NCBI GenBank assembly: GCA_003342895.1
Contig: PTFA01000028.1
Location: forward strand, 2,782,505-2,846,504
Length of the DNA: 64,000 nucleotides
DNA from: Casuarius casuarius
Taxonomy: Eukaryota; Chordata; Aves; Casuariiformes; Casuariidae
Direction of reading: 5' to 3'
The notes under the pieces were generated by a model. It saw only the letters and a program-made list of their open reading frames with translations. It had not been told where the DNA came from and searched no databases. Numbering within the stretch: position 1 is the stretch's first letter; each line of letters begins with the position of its first letter. The position numbers and the translations under genes are program-made. Below are positions 36,801 to 51,800 of the stretch, one piece after another.

Positions 36801-39800
36801 TTGGCATAAAAAGACAATCTAATAGTATGTGTGTCTATCATTACAGGAAAAATACATGATTCACTTCAATATTTGGACATGAGTATATGGTCACTTAGGT
36901 ATGCGATTACAGGAATTAGGCAGTATCACTTTTCCTTTAAAGTTGGGAGTCCTGCCTAGCATCTCTGCCTTCTAATACAGAAGCTGATAGGTTTTTCAGA
37001 GCAAGGATAACATAACAAGGTAGATCTTGAGCCTTAATACTAAATTGTTAAATAAGGTTCGTGGGTATCTTATTATGCCTCTGCTAGGTTCTTTAATCTG
37101 GCATTGTTTTTATTCTCTCTGTGATCTGATAATGCCAATGCATGAGTGGGCTGAGGTAAGATTGTGTATGAAGCTATTTTTAAATGTTTCCTGTAAATTT
37201 TGCAATTTTTCAATGACGAATAAGAAGGAAAAAGCATGAGCTTCAGGGATTCAAGCTCAGTTGGACCAGAGATAGGACAGACATGAAAATTCAATATTCA
37301 CACCTTTTTGACTAGCTAATGCCAAGATGTCGTGGCTGTGTACTTGTTTGCTACTTCACAGAGTTTATCAAATCCCATTTGTATTCTCTGGGGTCAAATT
37401 AAAACTTTTCTCATACCGAATTTAATTTCTTCAGTCCTACAACTGTTGCAAAGAATTTTAAAAAGTACTGCAAAGAATTTTAAGGAAAGACTCCATTTTT
37501 AGTGTGGAAATGTATACACTTTGAATTTTTTTCTCTGGAGTAACATTACTGTATTTATATAAACAGTGTAAAGTAGTCATGGTGCAGAGGGAAAATATGG
37601 GCAAATTCTGCAGCAAAAGTATGAATTCACAAGAAGTCGTGAAGATTCAAAGATAAGAGGTAGAAACACTGTGATGTTAATTTTTGTTGCCACTTCTGTT
37701 GTATTCACTTTATTAACTTAAAATCAGATCTACAGCTTTGACAATTGCAAAGAATTAGAAGGCAGAGTGAGATACTGGTCCTCTAAGAATGAAACAAAAA
37801 CATGCAGTGTGGGAGAGTGCCTTTTTTTCATTAAAAAAATACTATTCTGCAATTGACAACTGTTCTTAATAGCAAGTTATTCTAACTCATGAAGCAAACA
37901 CACTAGAAGACTTTCTGAGACGTGAATTAACTCATTAGGATGGAGACGGAAGAGGCTTCTCAGTTAAATCTTAAAAGTATTCAATGTGTAAAAATGATAA
38001 AGTATAGCTGATTTGCTATAGGGAAAGTAGAAAAAATATCTCATGGCCATCACAGTTGCTTAAAATTCCAGTCTTGAATCTTTTTGAAGGCAATTCTTTA
38101 AAAATCCCCAGGACTATACAGACATTCTTCCTTCAGCTTCCTAGACCCTTTTTTCCTACCATATTATTTGTGGGCTAAAATACTAAATCAGTTGGTGGGT
38201 GGCATTCTGAAATACTGAATTTGGAGAACAAATTAATAAACTAAAGAATAATGCACAACAAAGTATATTTTAGTTTGAGTACATTTTAGCTATATTTATA
38301 ATACTTTAAACTAGAGTTCACTTACTTTTATTTACATCTGTAAAAATAAGAATGAATTTGAGAGAAAGCACTGTAGGAGGGCTGTTTCATTGTGTGGATT
38401 ATGAACAATTAACAGCAAAGCTTTCTGGATATAGGCAGCTGTCATCTCTTAAGCTCTCATCTGCATATTCAAAACCTCTCTCTGTGTATCTTTATACTTT
38501 GTATTCTTTGTCCTTTATACGAAATTGTATGGGCTCCCTCTGGTGGCTAATATGTTACCTGAAGACTCCTAATAAACAGGGGCTTTCAGAGTTTAATACC
38601 CTGTTTTTCTAGTACAAATAAAGTACTTTGAACTACTAATGCTTTGCAGGTTTTAAAAATTCATTTATGGACTTCTTTCCAATGGCTCTTTTCTAACTGC
38701 TACCTAAATTACTTATCTAGTTAGCTTTATCAGCTGATTCTTACTAAATTTACTTTATATGGTCTTTAAATTTTTTAATATTAATACAGTATGTGAAGAA
38801 GTTATATTCAGTTATTTTCTCAGCTATATTCAGCATAAAGAATAGCAACGTACATGCAATTGCAAATCTTTAAATTTTAACTAAAAAAATCACAAATGTA
38901 AAAAATGGATTTGAAAAATGGAAAGAGTGATGGTAAGGCCTGAGATAATTATTGGAAGAATAATACCTTTACCTTTAATCTATTAGTATGTTACACCTTC
39001 AAGTCAGGCATCAGGTCAGAATTTAATATGTTCTCTGAACAGTTTGTAAAGATTAAATGTTTCCTGCTTTTTGGTCTGCTAGCAGGTTTGATGCCATCAG
39101 TTGGAAGATGTTTTTATCACTGATAGGATGCTACAGAGTTGACAGCAAACCAATTAGCCACATAAATATATTGACATATTTCAGATGAATCAGTTTTCTG
39201 TTTGTGTTGAGTTACTGCTCCATGCTCCTTGGAATATTCACCGATGGTATGGTGCAAAATGTCTGTTTCTTCCACCCAGCATGTATGTTAAATCAATTGC
39301 AGAGATGATGAATATTCCAGATTAGTGACATACTGATGTCTTCTAGCTTTATTTACTTAATTTTCTAATCATCCATGAGGAATTTGGTTTCCCCTTTGTT
39401 CCAGTATGAAAAGTTGATGCTGCATAAAGCACAAACTGCTAGGAACTGTAATCTCATGTTCTTCCAAGGTCTTCTGTCTGAAGTCAGCAGGATATTATAT
39501 CATGCATTTAATGGTATTCTCAAATACCCATATAGCTGTGGTGTAGTCATGAATGATGTTCCATTTTTAGCTGCTGGGTTACTGTGCTTTCTTCTCTCAT
39601 GTGTGAATCAACTGTGCTCATTTGTCCCTATATTAGTTTTTGCCCACTACAGTTTACACAGAAGCTAGCTATGAAGGCCAAATGATAAGCCTCAGCTGTG
39701 CTGCATTATTTCTGTTTTCTAAAAAAAGAAGAACAAAAGCCAGATCTAGAGGATTTGTTTTAATGAATTTGTTCTGATGTCATTGTTAGTAGTTGTTAGT

Positions 39801-42800
39801 AATTTATTAAATTGTTGATCTAATTTTGGTTTTTTTCTTGAAAAATAAAAAAAATTAAAAACAGGAAAACAAAAACTTTATTGTAATACAGGTGATAATG
39901 GAAAGCCAAATTCCTTGGTGGCTCCTTAAGTTTCCAATAAAACAATTATCTGCAGATGACAATTATTACGTATACTGTGCGTATATTCAGCGTAAGAGAG
40001 GCACTGGGTCATCTTTTCACTATATCTACAAAAGATGCTTTTTCATTGGTTTTGTGCTGTCTGGATCCATCTTCTGCAATCAGAATCATCCAGAGCATGT
40101 TTTGCACTGCAACTCTGCCTTCTTCATCACGCAAGTAGGCAGAGAAAATCTGGCAAAGAGGAATGAGTTGCATGCAAGTTCTCCTCTAGCTGTGCCAGTG
40201 GAAACATCTAGAATTTGGACTGTGGATAGAGTCCAGAGAGTCCTGAAGGAGAAAACAAAGACATTATTCAAGATGAGAGAGTAAGATGCAAGACCATGAA
40301 AATACTACTTGTCTCTTCTCACTCTCTATCCAATAAACTTTATGGAGGAGCAAGAAGTTGTTTGGGTTCGTTAAAGCATTTTAAAATTAATGCCTGCAAC
40401 CCATCAGCTCCTTGGATTAAATGACAATAGAAGTAGTTGACAGTGTTTGTCGTTTATGATTGCCGTTGATCAGCCATCACTGGCTCTTGCGTGTAGTAAA
40501 ACATTTTGTCCCCCTTGTCCGTTCAGATACTAGGAACAACGGTATAAGTTCTTTTCAATCAAATGGTGCCAAGATGCTTGTATCCTTCCACAGATAACGC
40601 ACAGGATTCAGAATAGGACAGATTATTGTCTCCTTTTCCACCCTCTGCCAAAGCCAGTAACTGGTAATTTGATCAGTAATTGACCGTCAGTGCTGGTAAA
40701 TAAATGTTTTGTCTGTGGCTTTTTGGGACTACTGAAACCTATTTGCCCATGCAGAAAAATTGGCTCAAGGCGCCTATAACTCCAGTCATGGGAAAGTTTA
40801 AGGTCATGAGTGTCAAATGGAGATACTGACTCAGGAAGAACATTTTTTTTAATCATTCTGAAATTCTTCTCTTGGGAAGACTATTTTGTATTCTAGGGTT
40901 GAGAAATTAATCTATGACTTAGGACAGCTAATGTCAAAATCTTCAATGCCTCACAAGAGAGGTCATACCAGAAAAATACATCCTGGCATCTTTGTCACTG
41001 CGCTAGTGATCCTTGTTTGTTCTGAGGGAGCATCTGTCGGAGCTCTGTTTCTGGGGTCCTAGCACAGTTTATGTTTTCAGGTCTTACAAAATAGTGGTTT
41101 ATTTAGTCACAGCATTCATGCTGAAAGCAATGTCCAGTTTTCACAGGCCTTAAAACTGTTGATAAACCATTATGTTTATCATTTGGATGACAATCAAAAC
41201 TATCTAATCTAGATTCATTTGCAAGTTTGTTAATGCTTCCAGCATTGCCTGTAGCAAGAGTCATAAAGCAGCAAAGCTTCAGTTTAGTAAGCATTTAAAA
41301 AACAAATTCTATCTAGGCTTTAATGCAACTGATTTCTTCATTCATTTAATTCAACTGAATTATTGTTTATTTCATTAGGATAATATTTTATATGCTAGGG
41401 GTGTTAGTACAAAGCTCAGGTGTGAATTTATGGCGTGCTATCAGGCATTCTCAAGGTGTTTACATGAGTATTTTAGTCTGTCCTGAATGCCTCTGGAGGA
41501 CTGCTTATGTGTTTTTCCAGAGTGAATGCAAGAGCACTGAAGTGAGCTGCACCACTGCTGGGAAGCTATAGCAAAGTAACTGGCATGCAATAAATTCACA
41601 GTTGTGCTTACTCTGTGTTAATGTCCTTATTTAAATTAGTGTATTGTGTTAAACGGTGTATCTTCTGTCTAATGAATAAACTTACAAGATGATTTGAACA
41701 AGATAAAAGGAACCAAAAGGGTTAAGAACCATTGCATTAGTCATAAGGAATTTTAGAAGCAAGTTTGTCCTTTTCCCAGGGCTTGAGAAACAAAATAAGG
41801 GCCATAGAATATTGAAACTTGCTTTGGTTAAAGCCGCTAGCTTTTTATGTGCTTCAATAATAAACTGTGCTTTAAGAGAAAGACTTGAAACAGAGCTGGG
41901 TGTGGCATTTGTTTTTTCCTTGGGTTAGTTTGATAACATAACAGTTTATAAGGTTTATGAAAATGCTTTTCTAAGAAGTTTAACAGCAACAATGTAGTTA
42001 GAAATAAACACCCAAAACAGTTAGTACTAATTTTTGAACAGCTCTGCATGATATCTTTGAGCTTCTTTTCCTCAAGGAAGTGTAACAAAACAAGTATTTT
42101 ATGTTCTTATAATTTTCTTTATATTTTCTATAAATATTTTGAATATTTTAATGCTGCCATCACTTATGAATAGGTGCTTAAATAGCCAGAAGTGTCTCAG
42201 TTTCTCGAGGCCCATTTCCACACTTAATGAATGTTCTGTGTGCAAGGCCGGCTGAGGAATGCCATTTAGTTCATCAACACTGGCAGTGCCCAAGGGATTC
42301 AGAGAAATATTCTCTATAGTAGGCCATCTGGAAGGATGTAGAAACTTATTTTTTAAGCATGTGTACTGTAGTTCTTTCTTAGTAGACTTGCAGTGTTGGA
42401 GTCAGAGTAGAGCAACACCTTGAGTCTTTTAACGTGAAAGCTTTTCAAGGAAAAATGTTGTTTTAAACTAGAGAACTTAAACTCCAAACCATCTGTCTTG
42501 TAGTATGTTCTACCTTTCTAATAAAATTGAAATAAATTCTGAACTGTGTATATAGTATTCTTACACTTGTCAATAAGTTATACTGCACCGAGGTACACTT
42601 CTAATTAACTCCATTTCATTGACTGTAATGCTGCAATATGGTAGTACTTTATACCAGGACAAACTACCATTGGACAATTTCTGCAGTGAATTGAACACTG
42701 GGTAAAACCAGATCTGTATGTCATTCTCTTTATTGTTGTTTGTTTTCTCCCCTTCTCTTGAACAAGAACATCTACTCTGGCATTTGAAAATGAATTCTCA

Positions 42801-45800
42801 CTGGACTTAATTTGACCTTGTGCATCCATGATGGTTCTCAAAGTGCAGAATCTCATCAGTGTTGCCTTCAGTATCTTTTTGTTGTGTTCTTAATTGTCAT
42901 AGATCAGCTAGATGGCCTTCTGCATACAGTGGCCTTCTGCATCAGTAATTCCATTTTAAATGATGGATATTGATTTTTTCAGCCTTTTGGCAAGTGAAGG
43001 TGCAGTGGGGTACCCCTTGACCTATTACCTGAGTAGTATGAGGGCAGGAAAAGAAGGAAATGTCTAAGTAGTAGCATAATGAGCTAGCTACACAGACATT
43101 TTCCCTCTTCTTTTGCTGTCAGGCTAATTTATGTGAGAAATTAAGTGTTAAATATTACAAAAATGCCTGGAATGAAAATTTCTTGATGCTTTCTTACAGG
43201 TCTGTGTGTTTAACACAAGTACTCTCCCATCTGGAGATGGCTTAAATGATTTTTAGACTTACATTTTTTGTCCCTAAGTCCATGTTCAAACATAAAAATG
43301 AAATTTCAAATTCTTATCTTTTATTAATAGCATTTGTCATTTAAATTTTTTATTTAATGTTGAAATGGATTTGTTTTGAAGAATTTTTTTCTAGTTGTTT
43401 GGCTTTTGGAAGGGGGAAGGTTTTTAGCATAACAGTAAAAGGAATTTTTGAATACTGAAAGACTTTATATCCTTCTGCATTTCAGAAATTCCTTTGGTTT
43501 TAAACTGTAAATATTCTTTGGGAAAACTTGTTACATTTTAAACCAAAATTTTTCCAAGTTCAGTCTGCAGATTTATTGAATTTAGGTGCATTGAACATAG
43601 TGAGTTCTTCAACTGCCCTGTGTATGGCAGTTGGCAACACAGTGATGGTGGCTCTACATGTTGTTGAAACAGTTGTTACTAGCATTAAACCTTGGGAATT
43701 TAGTTTCAGAGTGCCTCTCTGTTTTCATGTCCTAGCTGCTACAGTCCTTCAGAGGACTGTGTAGTTAAATTCTGTATCATTTTTGATAGGCTTTGCTTGG
43801 TTCAGGAAGATGAGACAAAAGGGAAAATCTGGATCTTGTCCCGTATACTTATCCTTTTTACAGCCACTGACACATTTGTCTGGTCCTGTTTAGACATTTT
43901 CAAAGTCCAATGCAAGGGTCAAAAAAACGAATATTATGTGTGTTTTGTGTAAATCTTTAAATGGCAGGACTTATTTTGAAATCAAATGTATATTGCCTTG
44001 GATTCTAACTAGCTCTTTGGTCATAAATGGAGGAGGAGAGGGAGATTTTGTAGAACTGCAGAATATACATTTTACTCACTGTTATTCCTATGGTTTCAGC
44101 TTTTTTGTCCAAGAAGCTTCCCATGTACTCTGTGCTGCAGAAAGAAAGTACAGCAAAAAGCTGCGGTAGTAGTACACCAGGAAGAATTTCATTTTGACTT
44201 TTTATTGCTTATTGGTGATGTGTGTTTGAAAACTGTCATATGCTAACCAATACTTGCTGTTTTGTAGTTGAGTGAAGAGGTAGTTAACCATGTTTCCTTC
44301 TCTTCCTTTCCCCACATACGAACTCTTCTGTACAGGTAAACAGGAAAGCACTTTTAAAGTGCTGCCAAGCAGGAAAATTTAAAATAGATAGACTTTGTGT
44401 CTATCTGAAAAAAAGTGTTTTGGATACCATAAAATGTATTAGCTTGTTTGTTTGTTTGTTTGTTTCTCTTTTGGGAATGGATCCCCTTGAAGGTTTTAAT
44501 CTCCTAAGATTTCATGGTTTTTATTCAAGACTTCAGTAAGAAACCATATCCTTTTTGGTTTACAGTGGCAATGTGTGATTGTTGGAAAGATGTGTTTCCA
44601 AACATAGATATAATTTAATGTATTTATAATGTAGTTTTCCAGAAACTTAACCAAGTATTCTTTAAGAAGTACCTGAATGTCTCTTTGTATTTCTTTTATC
44701 ACTACATTCTTGCATGTTCTGCCTTCAGCAGGTGAGTCACATGTCATGCAGTCAGGCAGAACTGTTACAGATGCTTTTATTTATAGGCTAGGTTTATGTT
44801 GTCCTGCCATTTCTTAGTGCTTCCCTTCCCCCACCTTCCCAGATAGATTTCACATGAATTGTCCACTTGCACACCCAGTTTGATGGAGAAGTAAAGGTTG
44901 CAAAGATTTTATAAAAAATGAAATAGGTAGAGAAGAGGGACACAAATTAGTCCTGCCATTTGAGGGAAAGGCAGCTGCAGTTTTCAAAGTCAGCAGACAG
45001 CTGAGTCTGTGTGCGTTATGTGTGTATTGGCCAGCCACTCAGCCTTTGGACAGTTTAAAACAAGCTATGTCTCCCATCCTGTTGTGTATCCAGCCACAAA
45101 GGAAATATAGGATGAAGTTTAAGTGTAAAGTAGGAGAAGAAGAGAAAGGGAGGAGGAACACTGAAAGAGACTGGGAGTGCTGTGGAGAGAGGGACTTGAA
45201 GAGCATAGTGTTCTGCAGACTGCCCTGATTTACATTAATTTTGCTGTTCACAAACCTTGTGCTTTCATAAAGTACTGCTGAAACTTCCATCGTTTGCTGT
45301 ATAATCATGTGTTGCAGGATAGTTTGATCTCTGTCTTTTAAACTTTGCCTTGTGTATGTGTTAAAGGTCTTGTTGAAAAATTTCTGATCTGAGCAATAAA
45401 AATGATTTTCATTGTAACTGAAGATGCTTGTCACCTTTTCTTTTTAGTTTAGAGAGATGAATCTGCTGTCTCCTTGCTGCTGATAAACATCCTAATAGAT
45501 CATAATTAATTAAATCTTCAGATTCAAACTACTCAGGTTATGATTCTTTCCTGCTTTGTTGTTGCTCTGCAAGCGTAGGGAAGTGCTGCCCCTAGAGAGT
45601 AGTGTGCTTACTGCATTCATGGCACTTGGCTCTGCAGTACCTGAAGAAGCTTGAGATGAATGATGTTTCCATTATCTAGTCAGCTAAGTGCAGGACTGGA
45701 AGCTTAGTAACAAAAACAGAGTTAGATTTTATGACTTCTTTAGTAGATGCAGGCAAAGTACAATCTCCTTATTTGTTAATTTCTTCATCCAAAAAAGACT

Positions 45801-48800
45801 TCTCTCTGAAGTGCTGCACATTGCTCGTGATAATTGTAATTATTTATGCTACCATTATCACCTGTTTTTTCTTTTTGAAAGAAGAGGGGTACTATCGCAA
45901 TACTGTAGTTATTATTTTTCAACATGAATTGAAAAAAGGATTCAATTAAGTCTTAAGTATCTGGTAGGCTGGATATATAAGCATGAGGATGTAACAAAGA
46001 GTGGTCAAATTCACTGATTGTTGTAGTAGAACCATGTAAAAGTTCTTTTTATAGAATTAGATTTAAGGATGTAATTTTATCAGTATTAATATTTTCCCTC
46101 AGATTGGCCCGTTATTAGGCTAATTTTGTATTATTTCCTCTCCCTTATCCTCTTCGTGGTGAAGTAGAGCTGATCAAATCCATAAATTAACATTTGCTTG
46201 AGGCAGTCTGGTACTAGCGTGATAAATAGATGGCAAATACATGTTATTTATCTCTAAGGTGATAATAGCCATTCATTTTCATACTACATTCCCACAAAAA
46301 AGCTATGCTTGGATTTGAGGTTTTGCTTTTTTTTTTTTAATTTATTCTAAAATAAGAATTTTTCTGGAAGAAATTTTTTTCTGTATCTTTTGAAAAAATA
46401 TTCTTCTTTATTGGAGAAGCAATAAAGATTAGAAGTTGCTGTTATAAGAACTAATGTTGAAAAAATGCATTTTGGTTTCCTAGTTTCTAAATTTGAAAAT
46501 TTGAAATTTTTTGATAAACATGAAACAAGATCATATGATAGCAAGAAAAAGATTGCTTATATGTTTGTGTACACACAAAATTGACCTTTGTGATGCAGCT
46601 TAACATCTAAACACTAAGAGCAGTCATTTGTTATGACAGCAGAATTAATTGAGGCTAAAACAGTCGAAATTCCACTTGTATCAAGCTGTTCATTAGGAAT
46701 TGCTCTCTGGCTTTAGTGCTGTCAGAAAAATAACCTGTTCTGCTATGATTAAATAGCAGAATGATGGTCGGTCCACTGCATTTGAGAGAGAGGTTGAATA
46801 AACTTTCTACTGCGGAAACAATTCAGAAGTGACACGCTGCAAGGGGGGTCAGCATGTGCATTGATATCCAGCTGAGCTGTCAACTGGCACTGAGCCAGGC
46901 ACGCAAAGCTTTGCCATTTGAAGCAGCATGTGAAGCATATGCAGTTTAAAAAAATTGTCCTCCTTTCATGCATGATTTACTATCAAAGAGAAAAACTTTT
47001 GTTTTATTAAAAACAAGAATATTGTTTGTTATCTTATTTGTAACTGCAAGTACATATTTACTTTTTTTTTAAAAAAAGCTTTTGGTTGAAACAGATATGT
47101 TAATGTTTATATGTGTGCGTGTGTGTAAACTGATTCCTTGTGATGTAGGGGGAACGGGCAGCCTTTTTTTCTTGAGTGCCTGAGTATTTCCAGTTACTGA
47201 AAGTGCAACATAGTTAATAAAAATATGTGCTTGGGAAGGATAACATTTCTTTGTCTATCATACATACACCCCTTAAAGTAGAAAGGAGACAGTTTCTAAA
47301 ATCAGATACAAATGTAAAACAGATTGTAGTCTGATGTTAATTTGTTGAATTCTTGATTTGTTTACCTTTTTAGCTAGGCAGGATTTTCCAGCTCATTGAT
47401 ATACTTACTGGGGGCTGCTTTTCAGAGTATGACATAATATTATGTTTTCCTTCCTAGTAATAGTAACTGGATTTTGCATATGCCTTCCTTCTTTGTTTAA
47501 AAATCCCAAAAATAAACCTTTTTTTCCTGCCCTCTATTAAGAGAAGTGCGAATGATTTTATTCTTTTGGTCTTAGCTCAAATTGTTTTCAGAGTTTCTAC
47601 CTCACAGTAAACTGTAGAAGTTGGTTTTGCAACTGTTTTTGAGGTTATCGACAAAGCACTTGACTGTTTTCAAGACAATTACTGTCACTTTGTAGGTAAA
47701 TTAAGTAGCATGTGTAAGGTTGTTATTTATAAACCCTCTTTTTTTCATTTTCTGTGTGTCCTCTAAAAATACTCTTTCCATAGACAGGGGCTAATAATCT
47801 ACTGGATACTGTTTTATATTTAACAGCACCATTGTATCAGTATATTTACATTCTTTTTTCACTAATCTTTGAATAAGATCAGTATCTCCTTATTGTTAGT
47901 CACCCACTTTGCCTTTTAGTGTCATAAAAGTCTGCATGTTCACATACCTCCTATAACAACAAAACAGTATGCGTATCTTCTAAATGTTCTAGGAGACAGC
48001 GCATGAGCTGCAGACTCCCTCGTTTAACTTATGCCAGTGCCATTTTTTTGGAAATGGTTAGATTAATTAAAGTCAGAGTTGTCAATTTATTCAAAATACT
48101 TTTCCGCTTTTCTATTCTAGCAAATTAAAGTTGCCTCAGTTTCAAAATCTTCAGAAATGACCCACTCCTGAATTGTTTGCTTTGGTCTGTAGTCAGATAG
48201 CAGCTGTCTGTTTCCATGTGTCTGTAGCATCATGCCTTTGCCTTTTCTGCCGTAATCCGTATCTGTCCCTGCTGGTGGAATGCTGTAAGCTACAGCAGCT
48301 TGTCTTGGAAAATGTTTTAGGATGTTGCTTGGTGGAAATGTTTATATACAATTAGAGGAGCTTACTGATTTTGAGACCCTCTCCCTTTGTAGAATACTTA
48401 ACCAAATTCTCATTAACATCCTAGTAGGTAGGATATGTATCCTTCAGTGACGAAATCTAGATCTTATTGCCTTTTCTTGTAAAGGCTAATTTTCACTTAC
48501 GCACTACATCATATTTTTGCTATTCTATGTGTGTAGAGTATTATATACTACTTTCAAGTTTACATACAGGTATTTGAGATGTTTAAGCCATTGTATTGCC
48601 ATTTTATAGTTCAATATAAAAACAGGCAAGCAGACTGTAAAAACATTATCTTGAATCTGAAACTGTCCATGTTTAGTCTGACAGAATATTAATTCAGAGA
48701 CTTTTTCAAGGATTGAACTCTCAGTTTTTACTTACTCAGGTAAAGGTTTTAAAATGTATATTTTTTGATTTTCACAATTCTGCTTTAGTTTTAATACATT

Positions 48801-51800
48801 TTTAAAATTTATTTTATGTTCATATGAATGCTAGTTTCCTTCTGAATTCACATTTTCTTGTCTTTTTATGGGAGGAAGCACAAAGGAAATCTCAATGCTC
48901 TGACTGTAGTACTGCAGATTACTACTACTATTATTATTATTATTATTGCAATGTGGCAATATCTAGATGGTCCTTTTCAGTGCTTGGGGCTACCATGTTG
49001 CAAGGGCTTTAGCAACTTCTGCAAGAATGTCTACTTCAGGGAATGACTTCAGTTCCTGTTATCAGCAGTACATCTTAAACGTGAAACGATTCTTCTTTGG
49101 ATGTTGTGATGGATAGTAAATCTGTGCTGGTCAGTACTCGCTTCAGAAATTTCAGAGGTCAGCCTGTGCAGCATTAGGTTCTATAAACAAAATTATCAGT
49201 GCAGTTGAGATAATAATCTTCTAGATTTTTGGACTGAAATCCTCATTGGGGTTAACCCTTTGTCTATACTTTAGTCACTGGGTGAGTCTGTGACTTGTTA
49301 AGAAAACCCCTTTGCCTCATAGTGAATAGATAATACGTGCACATTAAAATGTCCATGCAGCTGCTATGAAAGTTATTGTGATATTGGGATACCAGCCCAT
49401 GAGTTCTAATGCTTGGACGTGCATCTGTATGTTACCTGTATCTGGCAGTCTCCAGTAATGCTGCCAACCTGCTAGGTGTTTTTGAGTAGATCATCTGATG
49501 ATTGAGGAAGCAGGAATCAAGCAGATGGCTATTGTGCTTCTTCAGAGGAGAAAGCACTTGGAGATGTTTTTGCAGTGATAGTGCAGACGCTTTTATTTCC
49601 AGATGCACAAGTACAGTGGACAGTGCAGGGGAACTTTTCAAGAATGCTTCTGGATTGCTCATGGATGCTGTGCTTCCGTAGCACTAGCTGTGCTTCAGGC
49701 CTGTGGGCTGGCTAGGGGACCGCGTTTGGTTCTGGCGGGAGATGATGTGGTCTCAGAACACACTTCTGGCTGGACTACAATGTTATTACCTCCTTGGGCA
49801 CAAAGCCATCTGCCCGCAGGAAACTCCAGCTATTATGCGGGCTACCAAAAACTCATCAAAGCAATCCTGTTTTCTAAATTGGTTCACCATAGAGTGCCAC
49901 ATAAAACGTCTATTTGTGAAACGTTATTTTGGTTTTAAAATACTGCTCCTCAGGCAAAATGTGATACTCTTCACGGCAAGCACATAGGAAACAGAGCTGT
50001 TGGGAGATCTGTTCTGAAGCTGCAGGATAAAGCACTCTGGAAAAGTTTAGAACTGCTACAAATTTCACCCTATTCTGCTCAAAAGGGCAGGATGTGGGAA
50101 TTTGCCTTTGCTTTGGTAGTACAAGCAAATAATGCAACACGTAGTATTGAGTGGAGGTGAGGGGGTTGAAGACAAATTTAGAAAAACAGTAAACTTATCT
50201 TTGGGGAATGGAAGAAAATGATAAAATTCGTTTGTTTTCGTGGATTCGCTAGTGACAGCTGTTAGTGTCTTAAACTTCTGAGATTCCAAAGTATGAAGGT
50301 CTGTATAAAAATTTGAATTAACTAGAAAAAATAGGCTAGGATAGAAATATGCTTTGGAAAATTAACTGATTCACATAATTTTTAAAAAGAAATGCTGTTT
50401 TCATGATTGTTATTTATCTTTTTTAGAGTAAAACAGTTAGTGGGTGAATGGGAAGGGAAGTGACTTCTATATTAACTCTGCCTGTCTTGGGGGAGCATAA
50501 AATAAACTAATAGTTATCATTAGGCAGAACGTGTTTAAAATTTCCAAGTTAACCTGACACAGATCTCTTTGAAAAGTGGGACTTCTTACTGACATCTGTG
50601 GCACAACTTCCATCACATTACTATCTCTCACAGTTCAAAACTAACTACAAGATTTTCAGCTTGTTTGATAGTCATCCCTATGAGAAAAAATTACATTGTT
50701 TTAAGAGTGAGATAAATTTGGTGAGGGAGAGTAAGCAGGCTTGTCTTAAATCCAATTGGAAGTGCTAACCTGATCTCCATATGAATTTATGCATTGTGCA
50801 TTTTGATGTGATTCAGTACTTAGCATAGATATTTGTCTCTTGAACTACACAACTTACAAAGCTTTAAAAAACACCTTCAGAGATGAGCATTAGGCAAGTG
50901 TAATGGACAAAATGTAGAAACCTTGATGTCTTAGTAAAGAAATATCTTTTTCCACTTGTGTTAGAAGTGAAAGTTAGATAGTGATCTGAAATAAGGACTA
51001 CTGTGAGTTTTACCTGAACCTTGAATATTTATATATTTCAGTGAGGAGTGTAAAACACTTAAGTCTGGGGATCACTCTAAGTAGCTGCGAAAGGTGAAGA
51101 AAAAGGTGGTATTCTGAGAAAGTGTGCATATTACATTTTTCTAAAAATAAGTTTAAATCTCTATGTTGTTTATGTTTTTTTCCTTCTGCTTTTGTTTTGG
51201 GGTGAGTGTTTGTGGTTGATTTGACTTTTGTGTTTCTTCCTGGCCAAATGGGAATATTTATAGAAGCAAGAAACAGAAGTAGTTGAATCATTAGCAAAGT
51301 GATGAAAAATGTATTGTCTGAAGTGTAGTGCCAAAGAAGTGATGGGTTTGTCCTTCCGCCTCTGTTTTATGGTAGTCTTCTAGTCTTCTGAATTTCTTGC
51401 TCAATATATTTTGAATAGAGTTTAAATACCTAAAACAATATGTTGATGAAATCGGTGCTGAAATGTAGATGTCTACAGTTCTCCAATGTTTTGGGTTTTT
51501 TTTTCCATTGTGTTTTTGTTTTGTGAGATGACCAGATTTGCTGACTTGTAGAGCACACTGACTTTGTTTTAGTATGAATTTAATGGAGAGCAAAGGGGAA
51601 GAAATTGGAAGGGCTGCCTGAAATGTTGATGAATTTATAATATATAGCAGACTGAGAGAACTGTTTGGAATTTTTATTTGGTCTTGCCATTTTGGAGAAT
51701 TGCACTGACTTTTGAAATTATCTAATATTTGAATGTTAAAGTAATAGTGATATTCTGCTCTCAAGAGCTTTATTTGGAGGCCAAACAATTACTTTATGAT

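Noticed and set aside
39892..40284. 130-codon plus-strand frame as an independent gene
   Set aside because: It opens with GTG, has no recognisable domain and lies in intron 8. I keep only the weaker idea of a terminal exon in a different frame.
44347..44363. Inverted repeat AGCACTTTTAAAGTGCT followed by GCC, resembling the AAAGTGC seed of the miR-17 family
   Set aside because: The stem is only 7 bp with a 3-nt loop and there is no 60-80 nt precursor hairpin around it.
45580..45605. Third CTCF-like site (tgctgcccctagagag)
   Set aside because: Several core positions disagree with the consensus on the minus strand.
48824..49046. Short frames with poly-Tyr or poly-Ile
   Set aside because: These are translations of the (ACT)n/(ATT)n microsatellite.
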